Part shown: positions 1-11,400 of the stretch, one piece after another
Layout: every line of letters starts with the position of its first letter
How positions within the stretch are numbered: the first letter of the stretch is position 1
Source: Semisulcospira habei
Lineage: Eukaryota > Mollusca > Gastropoda > Semisulcospiridae
Assembly (NCBI GenBank): GCA_036245525.1
Contig: BTPG01000004.1
Span: 210,218,912-210,282,911, forward strand
Length of the DNA stretch: 64,000 nt
Direction of reading: 5' to 3'
The notes under the pieces: generated by a model
Databases searched by the model: none
What the model saw: the letters and a program-made list of their open reading frames with translations, nothing else
What the model was told of the DNA's origin: nothing
Position numbers and translations under genes: made by a program

Positions 1-122
1 TTCGTCCACGATCAGTCGCTTGCTCAAAGCTTCAGTCCGACTGAGGTTCGCCGGGTTTCAAGCTCTTCCTATCCGCAAAAGCAAGTAAGTGAGCTAGCAC
101 AGTAGCAGCTACATTTCTCAAA
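1..122. other. Unassigned start of window
   Basis: No coding signal or recognisable repeat. Confidence 0.3.
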
Positions 123-340
123 TTGACCCATTCAGCCCGCTCGACGCCCTACAGCAGGAGATGTATCTACCGTGATAATTCAAGGGCAGTGCCAGACTAG
201 CTTGGCACCACTGATCAGGCGCCAAGCTAATTTGGCACCACCCATGAATTATCATGGTCAATACGTCTCCTGCAAATGGTACATAGTCTTTATGTGACAC
301 CTTCAAAATTTGAGAAATGCGGCCTTGGGGTTAAATGGGT
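123..340. repeat. Palindromic TTAA MITE, diverged copy
   Basis: Contains the central palindrome of a dispersed family (GTGCCAGACTAGCTTGGC ... GCCAAGCTAATTTGGCAC) flanked by arms reading ACCCATTCAGCCC and GGGGTTAAATGGGTTAA. The family recurs about a dozen times in this window. Confidence 0.7.
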
Positions 341-975
341 TAACCCGTTCAGTGCCAGTTTTTCAGTGGTATTCTTCGTTAATTTAACACCAACCAACCC
401 AAGCTGTCCAAGGAACATGGATTCAAAGTGGTGTCAGCAAGAGACCGAGACTCTTCATGTGCCCCCGCGAATGCGGGGGCTCATGAGGGTTTGTACCTCT
501 TGCATTTGGTTGGCGCCGGTTTACACCGATTTTCTCGGCACCTGGCAGTAACGCCGGGTTAATGTGTACACGGTCGGCTGTAATTCGGTTCAGTTGTACT
601 GACCTTACGGCTGCCCGGCCAAAAGTAAGTTCCTTGCCTGCGCCGCCGCCGGAATAACTTGAGCAGACTCGACTGATCTTGACTATACTTCAGTGCATTT
701 TTTAAAACGGAAACATTTTAATACTGCAACATTAACAAGCACCTCATGTGTAGTCTAGTCGTAATTATATACTTCTTAATGTGTGCGAACCCTACAAATG
801 CCGGTATATCCTATATTCTATATATACACACACACACGAGCGGAGAACACTAGTACGCGCTACACCGACTAGTGAAATTGACAAGATGTCAGCTCAGTGG
901 CGCCTCGATAACCTGAGAAAAGAAGCATTTTCCGAGAGAATCATTTTCCGCAAGTATGCGTTATCTATGTACAAG
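341..975. other. No gene seen; one short palindrome
   Basis: Holds a GCCCCCGC...GCGGGGGC hairpin at about 461-481 with flanks similar to the palindrome at 14536-14598. Otherwise nothing coding or repeated was recognised. Confidence 0.4.
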
Positions 976-1899
976 TAGAATTTACTCAGTAACACGCACG
1001 GACGGTTATACTGACAAAGCGGCACCGGTGTCTTCATAGACAGACAAAATCTATGCGCGGCTGAGCCGACAGCGATATGCAGTCGTCTGCCATTCAAGTG
1101 CTTTGTCTGAACACCGCAATCAGCCGTAACATGATTGACGCAAGGCACATGTTTGTTTTGGCGGATATAAGGGCCCGATGATCAAGTAGTAGCTTTGACC
1201 AATGCAAATCCGCTGCGCCACCGCGGCGTGCGCGCCACCGCCTACTAAGCTGAAATCTATATTCTGACTTGAGCTTAGTAGGCGGTGGCGCGCACGCCGG
1301 TGGCGCAGCGGAGTTTGCATTAGTCAAAGCTACTATCATCGGGCCCCTATGGTTTTGGACTGGGTACATAAATTATATTGAGCAATATTTTGCTTGATGT
1401 GCTTGACACCGACAGATGTGATTACTTCACCCGAATCAGTCACAATGTCCTCGTCTTACGAATCGGACAGTTTGATTCGGGTCTCGTAATCACATCTGCC
1501 TGTTATTGGCACTAAATCAAGCAAAATGTTGCTCATTACTATATTATTTTGAGCAACATTTACTTTAGATAGTGCCGATAACAGGCAGATGCAATTACGA
1601 GACCCGAATCAGTCAAAATGTCTCGCGTCGTAAGACTGACTAGGACATTAATTTTTGGATTTGAGTCAAGTAATCACATCTGTCTGTTTATCGGCACTAT
1701 GTCAAACAAAACTGTTGCTCAATATAATTTATGTACCCAGTCCAAAACAAAACTGAGCCTCTCGTCATTTAAATTACGGTTGATTGCGGTGTTCAGACAA
1801 AACAGACGGCCGGAATGACAGACTCAGCGCGTAGATTTCGTCTGACTATGAAAACATCAGTGCATTGTATAACCGTGCGTGTTACTGAGTAAATTCTAA
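976..1899. mobile_element. Foldback element with three nested hairpins
   Basis: The outer ends are inverted: GAATTTACTCAGTAACACGC near 977 and its complement at 1876-1896, with inner arms again inverted near 1108-1132 and 1770-1796. Inside are two further palindromes. One spans about 1169-1346 (GGGCCCGATGAT ... ATCATCGGGCCC), with CCACCGCCTACTAAGC and its complement. One spans about 1405-1715, built on CAGATGTGATTAC. There is no transposase reading frame, so it is a non-autonomous foldback or MITE-like element. Confidence 0.75.
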
Positions 1900-2299
1900 C
1901 TTGTAACTAGATCACGCATAATTGCGAAAAATGCCAGCAGGTTTGTTTATTTAGTTCTTTCCTTAGGTTGTCGATATCGCCAGCTGACAATGGTACGGTA
2001 TGGTATGGTATGGTGTCTCCGAGGCGCACATATCCATCTAATTAAAGATGCTCAAGGCGCCGCCGTAGGGATGGAAGCTGGAGCTTTGAAAGCCTGCTCC
2101 TACTAAGCGCTACTTTATGTGCAAACCTCCACCCGGATATTAACTTCGGTGCATATGAAATATTTCTGTTTCCATTTCTGTTTCCATTTCACCGGCCCTA
2201 CCGGTCCTTCTCTTTTCGAATAGTGGTAATGAGATTTTTAACGTGCGCACTTGATGATTATGCGTGCTGTACACACAAAGGCGAGACAGGCAACCGTAA
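1900..2299. other. No gene seen
   Basis: Contains a short GGTATGGTAT run near 1990-2010 and no recognisable coding sequence. Confidence 0.3.
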
Positions 2300-2430
2300 A
2301 CCGAGTGTATACGTAAATTTGACTCAATGGGAATGAGGAAAAGTCAACATCATCCTGCCCACCAGCCGGGATTCGAACCCGTGATCTTACAACCGCCAGC
2401 GCAGTGTCTTATCCACTAAGCTACGTCCCC
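2300..2430 (-). repeat. tRNA-derived SINE head
   Basis: On the minus strand an A box (TAGCTTAGTGG, 2413-2423) and a B box (GGTTCGAATCC, 2369-2379) lie at tRNA spacing. The sequence continues past the B box into a non-tRNA body, so this is a SINE and not a tRNA gene. The inner boundary is not resolved. Confidence 0.7.
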
Positions 2431-2979
2431 ATGTCGCCAATACGACAACTCGTCAATTACACTTGTCAGTCCAGGGACTCACACGTTTCCTGGCATCTTT
2501 TCTCCGTTTGTGTGTGTGTATGTGTGCATAGGATATAAATTTCAAGCGTTCGTATACACTAAGAAGTATTTCATTACTACTACACATAAGAAGTTTGTTA
2601 ATGTTGCAATAATTATGAGCATATTTCGCGTTTCCGTTTTGAAAATGCAAGTAGTATCAAGATCGAGTCGGCATGGCGCGCAAGGGATTTTGGGAAGGAA
2701 GTGTATCAAGCAAATTCACGGGTATTAATTGTTATACAATATATGTGTCAAAGAAGGAAACACTTTATGGAGTGGGTACATAATATAATACCCGACACCT
2801 GTGCACAGTTTAGCCTGGTTCGTACATCAACACACAAACTTATAATTTAGTAATAGTATGCTGCGGTTTGCAACAAGTAGTGATATACTTTACATTAAAG
2901 AACTGTTGTTTTTTTTTGTGCTGCCGTCTGTGATTTTGGAGATGGAAAGCTGTAAGGTCCAAGATCACAGACCAAAGCT

Positions 2980-3090
2980 CAGTTGCATGAGTGAGCTAAG
3001 TCCTACGCAAGCCACCAAGCAAGGAGCTGCGCTATAGCGGAGCACCTTGCTTCGTGGCTTGCACAGGATTTAAGCTCGCTCATGAGGCTT
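2980..3090. repeat. Hairpin 125 bp upstream of the reductase start
   Basis: Arms of about 37 bp (GCAAGCCACCAAGCAAGG against CCTTGCTTCGTGGCTTGC, extended by GAGTGAGC and GCTCGCTC) enclose the short palindrome CTCCGCTATAGCGGAG-like core. It sits in the presumed promoter or 5' UTR of the aldo-keto reductase gene. Confidence 0.75.
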
Positions 3091-3214
3091 GCTCGAACAC
3101 ACAGTTAATTTGTAGGCTACTTGTAACTGGCTGAGGTCCAAAAGCACAGGCCAGTTAGGACTCAATTGTTAGTTTCAGTGTCTGTGGACTATGTTTCAGT
3201 TCTAACAACTGAAA

Positions 3215-3325
3215 ATGTCTGCTGCCATACCTGAGGAGTCCAAATGCCAGTTCAACTACCTGGGCAAGTCAGGACTTCGCGTCTCCAACATTTGTCTTGG
3301 AGCCATGACATTTGGAGAATCAAAC
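3215..3325 (+). CDS. Aldo-keto reductase exon 1
   Basis: Codes residues 1-37, including the N-terminal [20 protein letters not shown] that opens the barrel. The donor is GTAAG at 3326, phase 0. The start codon follows GAAA, a reasonable initiation context. Confidence 0.9.
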
Positions 3326-4099
3326 GTAAGTGTAACAAACAATTTAATGTTAAGCACTCCAATTGTTTGCATCATGATAACACAACTGGCTCATGTGGGG
3401 TGAGGGGGCGGGAAGGAGTATGCCCTAAAATCGTGATGCGTGATAGGCGTTTTTAAGTCTCTTCTGTTTATAGAATGGACTTTTTAGGACGGGTCGCGGT
3501 GGGGCAAATTTAATAGCATGTCCATGATGACAAAGGCGGGCAGGCTAAACCTCAAACAATTGAAGTAACACGATAAAAATTACGTCATGTTACGCTAACC
3601 TCGCTGCTGAACGTACGTGTGGCGCGAAGCGCCGTATGTGCGTATGTGTGTATGCATGTGCGTATGTAGGTATGTATGTGTGTGCGTAAGTATGTAAACA
3701 AGAGAATCTCCGATATTTCTGTACACACAAGCTTGAAACTTGGCGAAATACTTTCTTAAGTGAGTGGCTAAGAGAGCCTCCGAGCATATTGTAATTGAAT
3801 GTCTCATTTAAGACATAAACAACCGTTTATAGAAAGTCGGTTGACCCAGATTAGAGTCCGTAATTTTTGTCATATTTACTTTAACGTTTGCATATTTAGC
3901 TAGTTCTGAGAAAGACATTGGATGAGTTCGTTAGCCAGCTTTGTATCCTTTCAACTTCTTTAGTAATAATTAATTCTTTTCAGAAAATAATTAAAACACT
4001 AAAAAACCTTTGCTTCTAGAGAAAGTCAGACAGTAGCGGTGACGTAAAAGAGGCAACTCCGTCACCACGCAGACACTGATATAATACTCTAAATATGAC

Positions 4100-4175
<76 letters not shown>

Positions 4176-4276
4176 AAAGCACACGCATCTCCAGGAGGAA
4201 TAGATCCTTATGCGCCCTACAGACGCATGAGGATCTATGCCTCTTGGAGATGTTTGTAGCGCGCACGCACGCACTG

Positions 4277-4311
<35 letters not shown>

Positions 4312-4315
4312 TTCA

Positions 4316-4383
<68 letters not shown>

Positions 4384-5528
4384 CACTTAGTATATCATGT
4401 AGCTAGGTAAAGTCAACCTGCTTTCACACAAATTATAGCAAGACTGAAATTGTACCGTGAAGTTCTAGTTTTGTCACCATTTTCTCAAACCTATGTATCG
4501 AAAGTAAAACTCATATCACGTAAAATATAAAATTAGGTAAAAACTAAAACTTACGTTGTGACAAATGACGTTTGACAAATCAATGACGCGTATGTCCCGC
4601 GCCCCTTATTAAACTCACTGACGCATTGGCAGATCTGCGAGACTTTTTAAATAGGAGATAATTCAACACCAGAATCAGGTCAAAGACACAAGGTAGAGAC
4701 AATTGACAATGAGGACAGCTCTCATATAGAGGGACTTTGAGGGTTATTTTTCATCCCATCTTGTTTTTGTTCTTGTGATTTATAATTGCAACATGCTATT
4801 TTCATCCTCATGAAAAAAGTATTTTGTTGTAAAACGTGAATGCCCAAACTCAGATCTTCATGATTTGTGAAAATCTCATGGTTATTTATTGAAACGTGAA
4901 AAGTCTTTTGTCACACTGTTAATGCCACTGTGCCATTCCGGTTGTTTGCGCCTCCACCAGTGAAAATAAAAAAGAGTTTATGAAGCAGTACCTTCTGTCT
5001 CTACCATTTCTTTCCTTTATGAAACGTGAAACATACATGTACACGAAAATGAAAAGCGGTGTTGAAAATGGTACCTCCTATCACAAACAGTCTTTTTCCA
5101 TCTTGAAATGTGATTGCTATTATCTTCTTCTTCTGCGTTCCAGTCGAATCATGAATCTGTGATGGTAACCCCACATACCCCCTTCCACCCCCCCTCTTTT
5201 AACCCATTATATCCCGAGACTGGTTTTAAAATAATGCTTATTGCCCTATAAAGGCTACATTACAGATTAAGACATAGATCAACCATTTGTGTTCAAGGGG
5301 GGTGCCAGAATAGCTTGGCGCCTGAGGAACCAGCTATTCTGGCACCATCCTTGAATATCATAGTCAAATTTATTTCAAAAGTGTATTAGGATGAAAAGGG
5401 TTAAACACATACACACCCTGCACACATTCATGCTCCGTCCAGCTGCAGCCAAGTCAGTTTAGGAAGTTTAGTTTATTGGGTTTAAGGTCAGTGACACTGC
5501 AGTTACTAAAAATAATTACAAAGCTGAT

Positions 5529-5573
<45 letters not shown>

Positions 5574-7218
5574 TAATTCTAGAAATCATCCTTACAGCAC
5601 AAACATTCCCTACAGTCAGGCTCACAGCGCTGTGTTTTTACATAAGCTCACAGTCACACACGCAACCATGCGCACACATGTGCAAACACACTCAAAAAAC
5701 TTTGACTTAAGAGAAAGTGCTAGAGAAAAATTGTGTCTTTAAAGACCATCATTCCGATGGCTTAATGTCACCAAAGACAGTACATTATAAGACAAAGCAC
5801 TCGGCCCGAGAGTGCGAGGACGCGTTTTGAGAGTTATTTCCCTGATAAACCTGCTGCGACGGGCTGACCGAGCAAAGCGAAGCGTGGGGGAGACTCGCAA
5901 AGCAATTTCTTTCTCAAACGCAACAAGCGAAGTTGTATCGGCATTTCATTCTTCCTCTTTTCCAAGGAAGACAAAAGGTAAGCTAATCACTTTTAGCTCT
6001 TATTTTTGCATACACTTACGACTAGAGAATAATTGAATGGCATACAGGATGAGTGGTCTATCTGAGAGAAAAAAAAACCCTCGATTTTCACACTTAAGAT
6101 AGCGGTGCCGGGCGATACGCAAGCATAGGTCTCGCGTGTGACGAAGGTACATGAGTGATATGTGAACGGATAGCCGTTAAAAATAATTTTAATTATCTTT
6201 GGGTTTGAATCTTGGAAATTCTCCGTTCGATTCTTCTCTGCATTTGACACGCTTGGCAGTCACCTTTTTGGTCTGAAGTGGAAAACTGACTGCAGTTAGA
6301 CCCTAGCTCTCCACGAATTCCAAGAAATGTTATCAGTTGGAAAACTTGTGGTCTAACTAACATTAAGAGCCACATAAATTATACGTTCTTAGTATTTTCT
6401 TTCAAATGTAGAAGTGATTCATCTGTACATAGAATAGTTCTCCTCTCCACTAATGTGGGAAGAACGCATGATAGATCTAATCATGTGTGCTGCTTGTGCA
6501 CAGCTGATATTACTTTGGGGTGGGGGTGTGGGGGTGTGGGGGTCGACGTTCCAACCTGAACTGTTCTCACGAACTAGGAGTACAGATTAAAGCGTATAGC
6601 TGATGTTTTAATACTTCACTTTCATTCACGGTTTGTTATTTTCCCAACAGATGTAAGAAATAAGTGCATAAGGGAAGATTTGTTGAGACTGCCACCTGCA
6701 GAGCTGCATTTACGGGTCTACAGGTTATGTAATGTCCATTTTGAAGACAGCCAGTTTACGTGTGTCATGGAAAGGCACAGACTGTTGCGGGTTGCTGTGT
6801 CAACTTCGTTTTCTATGCCCAACCCACCTCCAAAAGTGACGGCAAAGAGACAGCCACCCAGGAAGAGGGATCCTGCTACATGTGTCACTTTAGCCAGGTA
6901 ATTTACACAAATATATAAACTGTTAATATAATAGGTAAACGTAAAACTCACAAATATGTAAATTTACCTCCCTACAAAACAACACAAAAAAACAACAATA
7001 GCACAAGAGATGAGAGTTGTTTTCAGAACTGTAATCTTAACCCTTTGCGTGTTGGTAGCGGTTTTAGCCGCGATGATTCCTGTAGGAATCATGCGACTAA
7101 AACCACTACCTACACGCAGAGGGTTAAAACTGTTTATCATTAAATTCAGTCGGACATGCAGAATTTAGTTTCTTATGATTTTTCGATGACATATGTTTGT
7201 TTTGTCTCGGTGTGTATG

Positions 7219-7296
<78 letters not shown>

Positions 7297-8314
7297 CGCG
7301 CGCGTTCGTGTGTGTGTAAGTCAGTTACATAAAATGATTGTTTTGAGTTGATTTGAGTAAAGGTGTGATGGTTTATCAGTATGTCATAAAATGATTTAAT
7401 GCAAGGTCGCTTTTATGTGTGCAGAGGTCAGTGGAGAAACCAACACTGATGTGGGGGGAACAGCAGCAAACAGGGGCGGAGGGGGGAGGGGGGTCCACCC
7501 CTTCCCTCCCCCTCCCCTTCCCCAGGCGAGAAATTCTTTACCGGCAATGCTATAACAAAGTTCCTTTTTGTTTCCCAGGGTCACCCTGGTCCCTGTTGTA
7601 TGTAATTTCGGCGAGAGTTGTACTCCTCTCTCTGTTGTCTGTTTTTTTCGGCCACTGGCACCAAGTCTGGCACCAAGTCTGGCACCAAGTCTGGCACCAA
7701 GTCGGGAGGTCTTTTTGCATCAGGTCGAATTACCCAAACAAAAAGTTGAAACATCCCCCGCCCCACCCCTCCAGGTAACTGATCCACCTCTCACAAGAGG
7801 TGGTCAAGCCAGTGATTTACAAGAAAGCAGGCTTTCAAGAGGAATATGAAAACTGGGCGCAACAGACTGAACCACCAGATGGAATATAAGCTGCAGGAGA
7901 AAGACGATTACAAAAAAAAAAAAAAAAAGAGACATTAACATCGAAAGAAGGATGAACAGTAAAGAATTTGTTTCCTTTAAAAAGCCCAAATCAGTTCCTA
8001 GTCGTATTATTGAGAAGTAAAGTGCTCTTTAATTATACAGTTCCTCTGTGTGTGTTGTGGGGAAGGAGGGAGGGGGATTTGGAGATGGAGAGTTGGAAGG
8101 GGTGGGGGTTGGAGAACATATGATTGGTGATGTATGTTTTATCAGTTTACAGGTAATAACGTTCATCTCACTTCCACTGCATGTCCGTCTTTCCCCTACC
8201 TTGTTGACCTTCAAAACAAATTTGAAGACCCATCTTTTCCAGGTAGCATATCAAGATTAGCTTAGTCTGGATGTGCTGCCTGGAAATGTTGGTTGTTTCC
8301 CCATGTTGATAGGC

Positions 8315-8371
<57 letters not shown>

Positions 8372-8373
8372 CT

Positions 8374-8433
<60 letters not shown>

Positions 8434-11400
8434 CGTGTTAGGAATGCGCCTACATGGTGCGAGCAGATGTTTATTTAAAGAGTGAGTGCGTTCTAATTTT
8501 TCTCCTTTTTAATATTTTTTTTGTGCTGTAAAGCGCTCCGAGCTTGCTGTTCGTGGGGAAGGGCGCTATATAAAAACTATGTATTATTATTATTATTATT
8601 ATTATTATCTGTAACTGATGGTATTGTCTGCAGTAAGTCATTATCAATAATCAAGTTGACCTACTATTTCATTGATGATTCACAATTCTGTCTTAAATTT
8701 GCATGCGTTTATATACGTTGGGTGGAGGGAGAAATGAGGAGGAGAAGGAAAAAGAACAAGTCATTGTTGATAATTTTTCATGAATCTTCTTGTGCATGCA
8801 CCGCCAGGTACTGTTTCAGTTCCTGGGTTGTATGCACAAGGGGGTTAATATGGCCTGTGCGTATAATCACCATTTGGCTTTGTTAATAGATTGGTGGCAA
8901 TACCTATTGCAAGTTGAAAATATATGAACACTGACCAGAGTAACTGATCATGTGATATTGTAGTTAAAAAATCTAATGTTTCTGTAATTTTGTTAATCCA
9001 AAGTTGGTGGTTTGCTTGTTTGTGTGTGTGTGTGTGTGTGTGCGCGCGCATGCTATACATCAGCCTATTCTTACAACAACAAGGAAGTGCCCGATTTATT
9101 TATATATCTTGTTTTTCTTTTGCACATGTTAATTTACTACTTTTCACAAAGAAAATCTGTCACGACCTCCGCTTCTGGAGCGCGAACTATGAGTGCTACC
9201 ACTCGAGAACTATCACCCTAACCTAACACAAACACTAGAGGAACAATCACAACAATATTTATTACATACAAAAATAAAAACAATAAAAAATATTCTCACT
9301 CAATCCTAACTACACTCACGCATCACATTCACACACGTCCATACTCTCCAGCATGTATATCCATTATACACAACACAAATAAAATCAAATACACAATAAA
9401 AAAAAACAAAAAAACATTTTAATACAATACAAAAAGAAAAAAAAAAAACGTAATATATTTTTACGAATTACTAACTCCAGTTAACAAGCGCAGAACCAAC
9501 GATCTCAACGGGTAAATACTACTAAATGACATTTATATCTACATTCTAACACTGACCCCCCCCCCCCCCATACTCACTAATTAAAATAATAATAACAGAA
9601 CAAGTAAACACAGACAAAACCCCCGAGCCTATGGCCACTAAAGAATTGTTGTGTGCACTTACTGCCATCCGTGTAGACGCCCCGGCAACAAACAAAACAA
9701 GACACGCCAGGGGTTCAGTCGCCGAAGCTTTCCCTCTGTCAGAACACCGGCTCCGGGGCAACCAGGGCCGTATTGTAGGGCGTCATAGTAGGACGATACG
9801 GCTACTTGAGGACCACAGCTAATGGCGAGCCACACCTGCAAATCCTCCCTCAGAGACTGCTGCTTTCTTCGCTGCTTGGAAGCGACTGACTAACAATTTG
9901 GATATAGCACTGTTAGCAAAACCTTGCGCTCAGAAAAAAAAGTGCGATGTAAGTTCAAGCATATCAGTAACCACCCGATCGCGCAAAACATTCACGTGCG
10001 GCACACGCTACCTTCGCACCCTGCACGGCAACAATCACCCCATCAAAGGTCAAACAACTCACCTGTTTTCCTACACGTCCTATATTTTTACCAAGTGACT
10101 ATTTTCTGTCGCCCCTCTAAATGTTACTCCGCTACAAAATAGAAACAAAACCCGTGTCGTGACAAAATCTTTAAATGAAAGATAGCAAAATTCAGAGAAA
10201 AAAATCTTATACAAAGCTCTTGTAAAAAAAAGTAATAATATATATTTTTTAAATTGAAAAGAATCAGTCCTTCGCAATGCACGTACATGGCACATGTATA
10301 TGCTGAGTTCCCCATCAGAAAGCCTAGCAACGCAGCACGAGTAAGCAAATGGACTAAACCGTTACACTGACCTCGCTTTTTTCAGTAAGATATGAAGGAG
10401 TGATCTGTCTTATAATGTATTGTCTTTGGTGTTAGTACTGTTCACAGAAAATTTGATTGTTCACAATTATGTTGACAGTTTCGAGGAATGCCTGGCCAGT
10501 TGGATGATGCTGGTGGGTATTCTCTAATCAACCGTTTTGTGGAATGGGGAGGTAACTTCATTGACACTGCCAACATATACGGAAGGGGCAACTCTGAGAA
10601 AATTGTTGGCAGCTGGCTTTCCAGGTTTGTATTGTCATGCATTCTGACTGCTTAACCCTTGTGCAAGCAGCCGCTGGTGCTGTCAATAGTAGCAATGGCT
10701 GCATGAGCGAGGGGTTCATTCATGCATACTTCTTAATAACTTTTACATCTTTGGCTGATCGCTGTATGACTGTGACAGCTTTGGGAGATGGATTGGCCTT
10801 GAAATTTCAAGGGTTTTTGGCTCACGTCCGAAGCAAAAGTGAGTCTATGTTTTGGGCTAGTGGTCGTCCATCTGACGTCCGTCCGCCGTCGTCCGTGGTA
10901 AACGTTAACGTTGACATGTTCTCGGAGACTATTCAAGCCAGATTCTTCAAACTTGGCCCCAAGAATACTTTGTGGTAAGACCTTTCATAACATAACAATT
11001 TGAGTAACCTCTCACAAAGGTCAAGGTCAGAGGGGATAAGGAAATAGGCCCAAAATAGCCATATTTTCACATAATTTATTTTTTCTCAAATGTTATTCAC
11101 AACTTCAAACCCAAACTTGGTACAACGATACCTGATTTTAAGACCTTTCTATTCATACTAATTTGGTTGATCCCTCGGAAAGGTCAAGGGTCACAAGAGC
11201 TCAGGAAATAGGTGAAAAATAGCCATATTTTTACAAAAGATGTTTTTTTCTCAAATACTATTCACAACTTCAAACCCAAACTTGGTACAGAAATACCTGA
11301 TGGTAAGACCTATCTATGCATACTAATTTGGATGCCCTCAGAAAGGTCAAGGGTCACAAGAGCTCAGGAAATAGGTCCGAAATAGCCATACTTTGACAAA

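Noticed and set aside
2355..2430. tRNA gene on the minus strand
   Set aside because: The A and B boxes fit, but the sequence continues into a non-tRNA body; it is a SINE head.
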